Source: Streptacidiphilus sp041262525 (lineage in GTDB: Bacteria > Actinomycetota > Actinomycetes > Streptomycetales > Streptomycetaceae). From it: 64,000 nucleotides of DNA. Position numbers and translations under genes: made by a program. Below are positions 43,910 through 51,716 of this stretch, piece by piece. The notes under the pieces were generated by a model. The model ran no database searches, was not told where the DNA came from, and worked only from the letters and a program-made list of their open reading frames with translations. How positions within the stretch are numbered: the stretch's first letter is position 1; each line of letters opens with the position of its first letter. The stretch lies in the NCBI RefSeq assembly GCF_041262525.1, contig NZ_JBGCCK010000006.1:1-64000 (forward strand). The letters run 5' to 3'.

Positions 43910-45337
43910 CTACTGCCCGAGCGGGGTGTAGTACAGGTGCATGCCCGGGATCGTCAGGTTTCCGCCGAACTGGCCCTGCTGAATCGCCGTCACATTGCCC
44001 AGCTCCAGCGTCAGCGGGATCGGGATCGCGCCGATGAGGTTGTAGAGCCACTGCGGCAGCGTGTCGGGCGTCAGGTCCAGGTTGACGTTGAGCAGGCTCA
44101 GCGGGATGCCCTCGGCGGCCAGCAGCGTGCCCTTGAGCTCCTTGACGTACATCGTCACCGTGCCGCCGCGCATCGTCGACGTGGTGCCGGGGCCGCCCTT
44201 GACGTGGACCTCCTGGCCGCGCTGGTTGGCGGACATGTCCAGGTCGCCGATGTTGACCGCCTCAGCGGTGAACTTCAGCACCCGCTCGGTGCTGCCGTCC
44301 GCCATCTGGATGGTGACGACACCGTGGAACACGCTGTTGATCAGCTTCAGGTCGCTGGACTTGAGCGTCCACGGCTCGACCGGCATCGTGCCGGCCGCGA
44401 GCTGCGAGGTGATCGAGGTGTCCAGCGGCGCGGCGAGGTGGCTGATGTCGCAGAGCTTGCTCGGGTTCGTGTTGGTCGCGCCGGTGCCCGAGCCCGTACC
44501 GCTGCCCGTTCCCGCCCCGCCGGTCGGTGCCGAGCCCGTCGACTTGGGGGTCGGCGTGGCGGTGGCCGTGGGGGTGGTCGCGGCCTTCGACGGGGCCGGG
44601 GTCGCGGTCGGCTGGACCGAGGGCGTCGCGGCCGCGGCGACCCGCTGAGCCGTCGCGTGCGACTTCGACGTCGAGGAGGCCGACGGGGAAGCGGACGCGG
44701 ACGGCGTGGCAACCGTGCCCTTGCCCGCGGGGACGGCGTGGTTGCCGATGCCCAGCAGGCCGCCGAGGCCGTTCAGGATCCCGGTGACCGGGTCCGTCGG
44801 AGCCGACGTGGTCGGGCTGGACGAGGGGGCCGGCGCGGGCGTGCTCGCCGAACCGCCGGAACCCGAGCCCGTACCGGAACCACTGCCACTGCCGCTGCCC
44901 GTCGTGGGGGCCGAGACGCGCTGCTTCGGCACCGTCGTGGTGCTCAGCGGCGTTCCGGACCCGTTCGAGGTGGACGCGGCCGCGCCCGAGCCGGAGGAGG
45001 CAGACTGGCCGGCCGTTCCGGTCTTGCCCGCCGTGCCGGTCTTGCCGGTCGTCGGCGTGGCCGTGACGGCGCCGGTCCCGGTACCGGGGGCACCCTTGGA
45101 GCAGGCGCCGCCGGTCGATGCCGACGTGGCCGGAACCGAGTTCGGCGCGACCTTCGCCTTGGCGTCCGCGGCGAAGGCCAGCTTCGGCGCGAGCGTGCCC
45201 ATCAGCAGGGCAGTCGGCATGGCCGTCAGCGCGATGGCGCGACCGACCGGCCGCTTGATGCGACCGCGTACGGTGACGCGGGGAGCAGCGTGGCGACCGA
45301 CGGTGCGGCGCGGCGGCTGCTCGTTCTCACTCGACAC
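43910..45337 (-). CDS. Secreted protein with low-complexity stalk and C-terminal beta domain
   Basis: 475 aa. GTG start at 45337, overlapping the DUF6114 gene by 11 bp. A signal peptide (hydrophobic AIALTAMPTALLMGTLAPKLAFA) is followed by about 240 residues rich in Ser, Thr, Gly, Ala and Pro, typical of a wall-spanning stalk. The C-terminal 180 residues form a folded beta-rich domain beginning KLCDISHLAAPLD and ending MHLYYTPLG. Parts recall the neighbouring DUF6230 protein (both end with an MHL strand). The stalk seems too long for a soluble enzyme. It is probably a surface protein of the same complex. Confidence 0.85.
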   Translation of the reverse strand: MSSENEQPPRRTVGRHAAPRVTVRGRIKRPVGRAIALTAMPTALLMGTLAPKLAFAADAKAKVAPNSVPATSASTGGACSKGAPGTGTGAVTATPTTGKTGTAGKTGTAGQSASSGSGAAASTSNGSGTPLSTTTVPKQRVSAPTTGSGSGSGSGTGSGSGGSASTPAPAPSSSPTTSAPTDPVTGILNGLGGLLGIGNHAVPAGKGTVATPSASASPSASSTSKSHATAQRVAAAATPSVQPTATPAPSKAATTPTATATPTPKSTGSAPTGGAGTGSGTGSGTGATNTNPSKLCDISHLAAPLDTSITSQLAAGTMPVEPWTLKSSDLKLINSVFHGVVTIQMADGSTERVLKFTAEAVNIGDLDMSANQRGQEVHVKGGPGTTSTMRGGTVTMYVKELKGTLLAAEGIPLSLLNVNLDLTPDTLPQWLYNLIGAIPIPLTLELGNVTAIQQGQFGGNLTIPGMHLYYTPLGQ

Positions 45338-45935
45338 TCTTGCTCTCCTCCTGCGGCTCCGGCGCTGCCGTGGGATGCGGCGCCGTCTCGGCCTCGGCGG
45401 CCTGCTGTGACGGAAGAACCACTTCGGTGTCCGCTTCCGCGGGCGGAACGTGCGCCGGTCGGGTGGCGACCGACTGGGCCACCTGCGCGGCGGCGGCTTC
45501 GAACTGCTCCTCCGTCTCCAGCGGCTCCTCCTTGAGCGGTGCCCAGGAGCAGACCAGCGCGCCGCCGATGATGCCGAGGAACAGGCCCATGCCGAAGCCG
45601 CCGAAGTTGGACACCGGCAGCGAGACCAGGCTCAGCACGATCGACGCGATGCCCGCGAACACCCGGATCAGCGGCTGGAACCAGCACGAGATGCCGAGGG
45701 CGATCAGCAGCAGGCCGATCACGGCCGAGCCTGCGCCCGCCGTGGTCGCCATCTGGATCCGCAGCGCGCCCACATTCAGGGTGGCGTAAGGGAAGTAGAG
45801 GATCGGCCCCGCGGCGAGGAGGACCAGCAGGCCGCCCCAGAACGGGCGCGTCCGGCGCCAGGTGCGGAACGAACGGCGGGCCTTGGTGGCGGCGCCGACC
45901 GGATCGGGCTGCGCCTGCGTAGTCGCGCTGGTCAC
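45327..45935 (-). CDS. DUF6114 membrane protein
   Basis: 202 aa from the GTG at 45935, with GGGAG 8 nt upstream. Basic N-terminus (RRSFRTWRRTRPFWGG), then about four transmembrane helices between residues 30 and 130 (GGLLVLLAAGPILYF, AVIGLLLIALGISCW, VFAGIASIVLSLVSL, GMGLFLGIIGGALV). A cytoplasmic C-terminal tail of about 65 residues is acidic and Glu/Ala-rich. It is the middle gene of a three-gene run, 116 bp after DUF6230 and overlapping the stalk protein. It probably anchors or exports the other two. Function not established. Confidence 0.85.
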   Translation of the reverse strand: MTSATTQAQPDPVGAATKARRSFRTWRRTRPFWGGLLVLLAAGPILYFPYATLNVGALRIQMATTAGAGSAVIGLLLIALGISCWFQPLIRVFAGIASIVLSLVSLPVSNFGGFGMGLFLGIIGGALVCSWAPLKEEPLETEEQFEAAAAQVAQSVATRPAHVPPAEADTEVVLPSQQAAEAETAPHPTAAPEPQEESKSVE

Positions 45936-46051
45936 GTGGCAGCTCCCAGGGTGTAACGGGACGGGTGGAGACGAGGGTTGTTGCCGGAGACGCGGCACAA
46001 ACCCCGGAGCGGGGAGGGAGAGTGCTCCCTCCCCGCCGGAACCTCAGTGCG

Positions 46052-46684
46052 TCAGAAGCAGGGGTTGCTTCCGGACGAGAGGTTGAGGTGCATGTTCGAC
46101 AGCGCGAAGGTGCCGGCCGAGGTGGCCCACGCCGTCTGCTTGACGTTGCTCAGCACAGCGTGGTCGGCCTCCTGGCCGAAGCTGCCCGCGAAGCCGGGCT
46201 GACCGGCCGAGGTGGAGTCCACCGGGCCCTTGCTGATGGCGCCGCCGGCAACACCGATGTTGATGTTGGTGAAGGTGGCGGAGTCGGCCTTCAGGTCGGT
46301 CATGTCGATGAAGAGCTTCGACGCTGCGACCGGCGTACCCGCGTCACCGGCGGTGATGCGGAGGGTGTAGCTGCCCCAGGGGAGCGGGACGTCCACGGAC
46401 TGGCACAGGTTGGTGATGTTCGCGGTGGTGAAGCCGGACACCGCGACGGGCAGGTTGGTCTTGGCGCCCTTGGCGTCCACGACCGCGTCCACGGTGCCGT
46501 ACTGGGTGAAGCCGTTGCCGTCGAGCGAACCCGCGCTGACCTTGAAGGACGCGCCGGAGACGGCGAAGGACGCGGCGAGCGCGCCCTGGGCGATGCTGAT
46601 GCCGACGGCGGCCGTGGCGGCCAGAGTCGGAACCATGACGACGGCGAACCGCTTCCAGCGGGTCTTACCGAAGGTCTGGGACAT
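46052..46684 (-). CDS. DUF6230 secreted protein
   Basis: 210 aa from the ATG at 46684, with AAGGAGG 9 nt upstream. The signal peptide (KRFAVVMVPTLAATAAVGIS, then ALAAS) is followed by about 170 residues of beta-rich sequence with many small residues (FAVSGASFKVSAGSL, then GFTTANITNLCQSVDVPLPWG) and a C-terminal Cys (SNPCF) that could pair with it. No enzyme motif is visible. It heads the DUF6230-DUF6114-stalk module. Such modules seem common in Streptomyces, but I know of no demonstrated role. Confidence 0.88.
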   Translation of the reverse strand: MSQTFGKTRWKRFAVVMVPTLAATAAVGISIAQGALAASFAVSGASFKVSAGSLDGNGFTQYGTVDAVVDAKGAKTNLPVAVSGFTTANITNLCQSVDVPLPWGSYTLRITAGDAGTPVAASKLFIDMTDLKADSATFTNINIGVAGGAISKGPVDSTSAGQPGFAGSFGQEADHAVLSNVKQTAWATSAGTFALSNMHLNLSSGSNPCF

Positions 46685-47132
46685 GGGTCGAGATCCTCCT
46701 TCTCGGACGTACACCTCCCGGCCTGCCCCGCTGGGGCCCCCGACCGGAGATGGGGAGAAGAACTACGTCCTCGGGAGGCAGGTGCACCCCCGAGCGACAA
46801 CCACTCGGTCGCGCCGGCAGGCACGACTGCGGTGAGAACAGGCTCCGCCTGGGTGGACGAAGACCCCCCTGCCCTCCGGATGTCGGCGGACCGACACCCC
46901 GCTCGGTGGGGATTCCATCGACCGCTCCCGACCGGCTGCCGGGGGTATGGGTAATGGACCGAGCGTGCTGATCGTGGTCCATGCGGAGCCGCTGCACAAG
47001 TACTTCATTACCGATGAGTAAGGAGCGGATGAACTGAAACCGACTCGCAAACGGGGGTCACTTGACTCAGCGTGACCGGCTTCACAGGACTGCTAGGGCC
47101 AAGCTGCAGGAAACGTGGATGTAACAGACGAA

Positions 47133-47155
47133 GGCGGCCACCCAGGGTGACCGCC
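47133..47155 (-). terminator. Hairpin downstream of the thioredoxin-like gene
   Basis: GGCGG-CACCC pairs with GGGTG-CCGCC with one mismatch and a tight loop. It lies 80 nt after the minus-strand stop codon at 47235 and is followed by a T-rich TTCGTCTGTT. Confidence 0.5.
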
Positions 47156-47190
47156 TCGCCGAAATGTCAAGATTTGATAAAGCCAATCGG

Positions 47191-47202
47191 TGTGTCGACA
47201 CA
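47191..47202. promoter_or_regulatory. 12-bp perfect palindrome TGTGTCGACACA
   Basis: A perfect palindrome between the thioredoxin stop and the hairpin. It could be a protein-binding site. No regulator is assigned. Confidence 0.3.
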
Positions 47203-47234
47203 TCGGCGCAACACACTCACAAAGATGACACCCT

Positions 47235-48215
47235 TCAGAAGAGTTTGCGTGCCAGCGCCCCGCGGGCCTTCACCACACGCGGGTCCTCTGCCCCGATGAC
47301 CTCGAAGAGGCTCAGCAGATGCGTGCGCGCCTTGTCGCGCTCCTCGCCCGCCGTGCGGCCGACCGTGTCGACCAGGCGCCCGAAGGCGTCGTCGACATGA
47401 CCGCCCACCAGATCCAGGTCCGCGGCGGCGATCTGCGCATCAGCGTCGCCGGGACGTTCGGCCGCGGCGGCACGGACGGCGGCCGGGTCGGCGCCCTCGA
47501 TCCGCTGCAGCAGCTCCGCCTGGGCGAGGCCGAGCCTGGCCTCCTCGTTGGCCGGCTGGTCGGCGAGCACGTTGCGGTAGGCCTGGACGGCGCCGCCCAG
47601 GTCGCCCCGGTCCAGCGCCTCGTGGGCGAGAGCGAGCGCCGGGTCCTGCGGGGCCTCGACGGCGGCGTCGAACGCGCCCGCCTCGCCGCGGCCGCTGCGC
47701 AGGCCGGGCTGTCCGGCGATGCCGAAGCGCTCGGCTGCCTCCTTGATCAGCTGGTCGAGCAGCGGGCGGATCTCCTCCGCCAGCGCCGGGCCCTCGAAGA
47801 GCGGGATCAGCTGGCCCGCGACCACGACCAGCACGGTGGGCAGGTCGCGCAGCTGCAACTGCTGCGCGAGGCGCTGGTTGGTGCGGACGTCGACCTCGGC
47901 GAGCACGAAGCGGCCGTCGTACTCCTCGGCCAGCGCCTCCATGATCGGGACCTGCTGCTCGGCCGGGCCGTAGCCCTCGGCCCAGAACAGCAGCAGCACC
48001 GGGACCTCGGCGGAGAGCGGGACGACCTGGGCCTCGAAGTCGGCCTCGGTGACGGGGAAGATCAGCGGCTCGGCCGCGGCGTCCGTCTCGCCCGACTCGG
48101 CCTTTCTGGCGCGCTCGGCGCGCATCTGCTCCGCCTTGGCGGCGGCGTCGGCGGCCGCCTTGACCGCGGCGAGGTCGACCGCGCCGCGCAGGGACATGTT
48201 GTTCCGTGGCTGCAT
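47235..48215 (-). CDS. Tetratricopeptide thioredoxin-like protein (CnoX/YbbN type)
   Basis: 326 aa from the ATG at 48215, with GGGGGAGG 9 nt upstream. An N-terminal helical segment rich in Ala and Glu precedes a thioredoxin fold (about 60-165), and a TPR-like region fills 195-326. The active site is WAEGYGPAEQQ, so both Cys of the usual CxxC are absent (Tyr and Ala instead). This fits the CnoX group, which acts as a redox-regulated chaperone rather than a reductase; here even that Cys is missing. It is divergent from a TetR gene, with a hairpin and palindrome between. Confidence 0.9.
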   Translation of the reverse strand: MQPRNNMSLRGAVDLAAVKAAADAAAKAEQMRAERARKAESGETDAAAEPLIFPVTEADFEAQVVPLSAEVPVLLLFWAEGYGPAEQQVPIMEALAEEYDGRFVLAEVDVRTNQRLAQQLQLRDLPTVLVVVAGQLIPLFEGPALAEEIRPLLDQLIKEAAERFGIAGQPGLRSGRGEAGAFDAAVEAPQDPALALAHEALDRGDLGGAVQAYRNVLADQPANEEARLGLAQAELLQRIEGADPAAVRAAAAERPGDADAQIAAADLDLVGGHVDDAFGRLVDTVGRTAGEERDKARTHLLSLFEVIGAEDPRVVKARGALARKLF

Positions 48216-48314
48216 GGGTCCATCCTCCCCCGTCCGCGAGGCGCTTCGCACCAAGACCCTCACAGTCCGGCTGGTTTGCTGGACGGCGAGGGTGGGGTGC
48301 GTTCAAGTCAGCGT

Positions 48315-48334
48315 GCACGGATCCCCATCCGTGC
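48315..48334. promoter_or_regulatory. 8-bp hairpin in the thioredoxin-TetR intergenic region
   Basis: GCACGGAT and ATCCGTGC pair around CCCC. It lies within the 304-bp divergent region. On the minus strand it is in the thioredoxin leader. A protein-binding dyad is an alternative. Confidence 0.4.
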
Positions 48335-48356
48335 GGCAGCGTGGTTGTCGCTCTTT

Positions 48357-48373
48357 CGCTACGAGTCGTAGCG
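48357..48373. promoter_or_regulatory. 17-bp perfect palindrome, candidate TetR operator
   Basis: CGCTACGA-G-TCGTAGCG is a perfect dyad between the divergent thioredoxin-like gene and the TetR gene, 147 bp from the TetR start. Position and size match TetR-family operators. TATATC follows directly and may be part of a -10. Confidence 0.5.
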
Positions 48374-48519
48374 TATATCGAGCGGGGGCGACCGCGCAGC
48401 AAGGGAGGCGTGAGCTGCGCCACTCTTCCGCGCAGCACTCTCTGCCAGGCCGGGTACCCGCGAGTAACCTGCGTTAACCCAGTCTTCATATTGCCGTCCG
48501 TATCTGTGAGGAGCCCGCC

Positions 48520-49158
48520 GTGAACGCAGCAGCAGCCGCGGGCGTCGCCCCGCGCAAGGGCCGCCCACGCAACGCGGACGCGGACGGCGCGATACTCGCG
48601 GCGACCCGCGAGGCGCTGGCGGAACTGGGCTGGGGCGGGCTCACCATGGGCGACGTGGCGGTTCGCGCGGGCGTCGCCAAGACGACGCTCTACCGGCGCT
48701 GGCCCTCGAAGAACGAGCTCGTCGTCGCGGCCGTGGCAGAGCAGTTGGACTGCCTGGAGATGGCGGACCTGGGCAGCCTGCGCGCCGACATCGAGGACGC
48801 GGTGGCCCAGTTCGCCGCGCTGCTGTCCGCGCCGGAGACGCAGGCGGCGCTGCTCGCGCTCTTCGCGGAGGCGACCCGCGACCCGCTGCTGCGGCAGCGC
48901 GTGCGCGAGGCGATCATCGATCCGCAGAAACGTCTCGTCCTGGCCGGCCGCGCCGCCGCGCAGGCCCGCGGCGAACTCCCTCCCGACGCGTGCGAGGCCG
49001 CGGCCCAGGCGGACGTCGACATCATCTTCGACACGGTGGCCGGCACGGTCGTCCACCGCATGCTGGTCAGCGGCGAACCGGCCACCCCCGAATGGATCAG
49101 CCGCTTCACCACCCTGCTCCTCCACCCGCTGACCGCGCTCGGCGCCGCCACGGTCTGA
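48520..49158 (+). CDS. TetR-family transcriptional regulator
   Basis: 212 aa. GTG start with GAGGAG 7 nt upstream. The N-terminal helix-turn-helix (residues about 25-65) reads LTMGDVAVRAGVAKTTLYRRWPSK, the canonical TetR DNA-binding region (here 24 residues, quoted as LTMGDVAVRAG plus VAKTTLYRRW). The C-terminal ligand domain (80-210) is of the TetR_C type with helices rich in Ala and Leu. It probably represses itself and the divergent thioredoxin-like gene through the 48357 palindrome. The ligand is unknown; nearby icmA suggests acyl-CoA as one option. Confidence 0.92.
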   Translation: MNAAAAAGVAPRKGRPRNADADGAILAATREALAELGWGGLTMGDVAVRAGVAKTTLYRRWPSKNELVVAAVAEQLDCLEMADLGSLRADIEDAVAQFAALLSAPETQAALLALFAEATRDPLLRQRVREAIIDPQKRLVLAGRAAAQARGELPPDACEAAAQADVDIIFDTVAGTVVHRMLVSGEPATPEWISRFTTLLLHPLTALGAATV

Positions 49159-49236
49159 CGGCCGCTCAAGCCCCGCCGCACGTCCGGTTGGTACTGTTCC
49201 TGACGCGACTGGAACGTCGGACCAACGGATGTTCTC

Positions 49237-49490
49237 GTGATGTACAACCTGCTCCTCACCGGCCCGCTCGACCCGGACGCCCGGCGCGGCGCCCTGGCGG
49301 GGCAGTTCGCGGTCGGCCCGCCTCTCCGAGACCCTCGAGCATGTGGACGAGGTCTTCCGCAACGCGGCGACCGAGGACGGCGGGACAGCCCTGGCCGAAG
49401 CACTCGGACTGTCCCGCGCGATCTGGCGCTCCGCGGCTGGTGGCGGCACCGGGCACCGGCCCCGCTGCCGTGGCCCGGTTCGCGGTGAGG
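49237..49490 (+). pseudogene. Frameshifted short coding remnant, product unknown
   Basis: The first 28 codons (from the double ATG, MYNLLLTGPLDPDARRG) show coding bias, but then the frame becomes Arg/Pro-rich noise. In another frame the coding-like sequence continues: RLSETLEHVDEVFRNAATEDG, then ALAEALGLS. This suggests one frameshift near 49320. I cannot identify the family. It fills most of the 343-bp gap between the TetR gene and icmA, so that gap holds no other gene. Confidence 0.35.
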
Positions 49491-49501
49491 AGAACGGCGG
49501 C

Positions 49502-51196
49502 TCAGAAGCCGGCGGGCTCCACGTAGACGCCCCACTCCGCGCGCAGCGCGTCGCAGATCTCACCCAGGGTGGCCTCCGCGCGGACCGCGTCCAGCATCGG
49601 CGGCACCATGTTCGCGCCGGTGCGCGCAGCGTCCAGCATCGCGGTGAGGCCGGCCTGGACCGCCGCCTCGTCGCGGTCGGCCTTGCGGGCGGCGAGCTCG
49701 CGCACCTGCTCGCGCTCGACCTCGTGGCTGACCCGGAGAATCTCCAGCGGCGGGGTGACGCTGCCGGTGTGGCAGTTGACGCCGACGACGCGCTTCTCGC
49801 CCTTCTCCAGCGCCACCTGGTACTGGAAGGCCGCCTCGGCGATCTCGCCGGTGAACCAGCCGTTCTCGATGCCGCGCAGGATGCCGGAGGTCATCGGCCC
49901 GATGGGGTGCTCCTTGGCAGCCGAACCCATGTCGAGGATCTTCTGGAAGATCTCCTCCGCCTGCGCCTCGATCCGGTCCGTCAGCGCCTCGACGTACCAG
50001 GAACCGCCCAGCGGGTCGGCGACGTTGGCGACGCCGGTCTCCTCCATCAGCACCTGCTGCGTCCGCAGCGCGATCTCCGCCGCCTGCTCGCTCGGCAGCG
50101 CGAGGGTCTCGTCCAGCGCGTTGGTGTGCAGGGAGTTGGTGCCGCCCAGGACGGCCGAGAGCGCCTCGACCGCGGTGCGGACGACGTTGTTGTACGGCTG
50201 CTGCGCGGTCAGCGAGACACCGGCCGTCTGGGTGTGGAAGCGCAGCCACTGCGCCTTCTCGGTCTTGGCTCCGTAGACGTCGCGCAGCCGCTTGGCCCAG
50301 ATCCGGCGGGCGGCGCGGAACTTGGCGATCTCCTCGAAGAAGTCGAGGTGCGCGTCGAAGAAGAAGGAGAGACCGGGCGCGAAGACGTCCACGTCCAGCC
50401 CGCGCGAGAGGCCGAGCTCGACGTAGGCGAAACCGTCGGCCAGCGTGAACGCCAGCTCCTGCGCGGCCGTCGAGCCGGCCTCGCGGATGTGGTAGCCGGA
50501 GACCGAGAGCGGCTTGTACGCCGGGATGTTGGCGGCGCAGTACTCCATCAGGTCGCCGATCAGGCGCAGGTGCGGCTCGGGCGAGAAGAGCCACTCCTTC
50601 TGCGCGATGTACTCCTTGAAGATGTCCGTCTGCAGCGTGCCGTTGAGCACGCCGGGGTCGACGCCCTGGCGCTCGGCGGCGACGAGGTACATGCAGAAGA
50701 CCGGGACGGCCGGTCCGGAGATCGTCATCGAGGTGGTGACGTCGGCGAGCGGCAGCCCGCGGAACAGCACCTCCATGTCGGCGGCGGAGTCGATCGCCAC
50801 GCCGCAGTGGCCGACCTCGCCCAGCGAGCGCGGGTCGTCGGAGTCGCGACCCATCAGCGTCGGCATGTCGAAGGCGACCGAGAGCCCGCCGCCGCCGGCG
50901 TCGAGGATCATCCGGTAGCGCTCGTTGGTCTGCTCGGCGTTTCCGAAGCCGGCGAACTGTCGGATCGTCCACGCGCGGCCGCGGTAGCCGGTGGCGTAGA
51001 GGCCGCGGGTGTAGGGGAACTCCCCCGGCCAGCCGATCCGCTCGAAGCCCGGATAGTCGCCGTGGTCGTCGCTGGGCCCGTAGGCCGGGGCGACCTCGTC
51101 GCCGGAGAGCGTGGTGAAGTCCGCGTCGCGCTTGTGGGCGCGGTCGTAGCGCTGCTGCCAGCGGTCCCTGGCGGCTGCGGTCTGCTGTGCGTCCAT
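49502..51196 (-). CDS. icmA: Isobutyryl-CoA mutase, large subunit
   Basis: 564 aa. With the small B12-binding subunit IcmB (not in this window) it interconverts isobutyryl-CoA and n-butyryl-CoA. Length matches IcmA; methylmalonyl-CoA mutase is longer because it carries its own B12 domain. The substrate-specificity residues are of the Icm type: Phe81 in RAWTIRQFAGF, where methylmalonyl-CoA mutase has Tyr, and Gln199 in EYIAQKEW, where that enzyme has Arg. These correspond to Phe80 and Gln198 of S. cinnamonensis IcmA. Its promoter region carries a double palindrome. It links valine breakdown and butyryl-CoA supply for polyketides. Confidence 0.95.
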   Translation of the reverse strand: MDAQQTAAARDRWQQRYDRAHKRDADFTTLSGDEVAPAYGPSDDHGDYPGFERIGWPGEFPYTRGLYATGYRGRAWTIRQFAGFGNAEQTNERYRMILDAGGGGLSVAFDMPTLMGRDSDDPRSLGEVGHCGVAIDSAADMEVLFRGLPLADVTTSMTISGPAVPVFCMYLVAAERQGVDPGVLNGTLQTDIFKEYIAQKEWLFSPEPHLRLIGDLMEYCAANIPAYKPLSVSGYHIREAGSTAAQELAFTLADGFAYVELGLSRGLDVDVFAPGLSFFFDAHLDFFEEIAKFRAARRIWAKRLRDVYGAKTEKAQWLRFHTQTAGVSLTAQQPYNNVVRTAVEALSAVLGGTNSLHTNALDETLALPSEQAAEIALRTQQVLMEETGVANVADPLGGSWYVEALTDRIEAQAEEIFQKILDMGSAAKEHPIGPMTSGILRGIENGWFTGEIAEAAFQYQVALEKGEKRVVGVNCHTGSVTPPLEILRVSHEVEREQVRELAARKADRDEAAVQAGLTAMLDAARTGANMVPPMLDAVRAEATLGEICDALRAEWGVYVEPAGF

Positions 51197-51227
51197 CGGT
51201 GGTGGCCCTCGCCCTCGGCAGAAATAT

Positions 51228-51265
51228 TCGGACGTCCTACTACTTCAATTTACTAGGACGTCCGA
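51228..51265 (-). promoter_or_regulatory. Candidate operator in the icmA promoter
   Basis: TCGGACGTCCTA and TAGGACGTCCGA are perfect inverted copies separated by 14 bp of AT-rich sequence. Each arm also contains the self-palindrome GGACGTCC, so two sites lie 25 bp apart. The block lies 31 bp upstream of the icmA start and likely covers its promoter. It is a strong operator candidate. Confidence 0.6.
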
Positions 51266-51340
51266 GTATCTGTCGACAAGCAGACGCGCCCCGGTCGATT
51301 CGGCCAGGGCGCGCTCGGAAGTCGCTCGAACGAGCTCAGC

Positions 51341-51682
51341 TCAGGCGCTGACGAGCGGCGCAGACTCCTTGGCGGCGAGTTCGGCCTGGATCTCGCGGAC
51401 CACGCGGCGCTCGACGAAGAAGACGGCGGTCGGGATCGTGCCGGACAGAACCGTCCAGGCGATCTTGCCCATCGGCCAGTTGAGCTTGTTGCCGAGGGTG
51501 AAGGCGACCACGACGTAGGCCATGTAGAGCCAGCCGTGGAGGGTGCCGATGATCATCACCGGCGTCTTGGAGGCGCCGAAGCCGTAGGTGGCGACGCAGG
51601 CGACGCAGAGCAGGACCAGGCCCACGCCGGTCACGTACGCCAGTGCACGGTAGGCCGTGAGCAGGGGGTTGGACTTGTTCAT
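51341..51682 (-). CDS. DUF3817 membrane protein, copy 1
   Basis: 113 aa from the ATG at 51682. Three hydrophobic helices are visible: VTGVGLVLLCVACVATYGFG, GTLHGWLYMAYVVVAFTLG with the family HGW motif, and IAWTVLSGTIPTAVFFVE. The Phe-Glu-Arg-Arg end (VERRV) is typical. DUF3817 is a small integral membrane domain of unknown role, often next to MarR-type regulators. A second member lies 640 bp upstream on the same strand with a MarR gene between. Start has a weak GGTGG upstream. Confidence 0.85.
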   Translation of the reverse strand: MNKSNPLLTAYRALAYVTGVGLVLLCVACVATYGFGASKTPVMIIGTLHGWLYMAYVVVAFTLGNKLNWPMGKIAWTVLSGTIPTAVFFVERRVVREIQAELAAKESAPLVSA

Positions 51683-51716
51683 AGCCACCGAGCGTAGACC
51701 CACAAAAGTGGATCTC

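Larger units (their letters stand above)
46685..47234. promoter_or_regulatory. Long upstream region of the DUF6230 module and 3' flank of the thioredoxin gene
   Basis: 550 bp without a convincing gene. ATGGACC (46954) and GGTCCAT (46976) form an inverted repeat, enclosed by GGTAATG (46950) and CATTACC (47008). A terminator-like hairpin follows at 47133 and a palindrome at 47191. The long leader suggests complex control of the envelope module. Confidence 0.4.

Noticed and set aside
43830..44051. N-terminal extension of the Spherulin-4-like protein
   Set aside because: It would overlap the terminator hairpin and the end of the next gene. Its sequence is Pro/Arg/Ala noise.
47191..47202. TGTGTCGACACA as a chromosome-dimer resolution or attachment site
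   Set aside because: It is only 12 bp, lacks the length and asymmetry of dif or att sites, and no integrase is nearby.
49502..51196. Methylmalonyl-CoA mutase large subunit
   Set aside because: Length, absence of a B12 domain, Phe81 in place of Tyr and Gln199 in place of Arg all indicate isobutyryl-CoA mutase instead.
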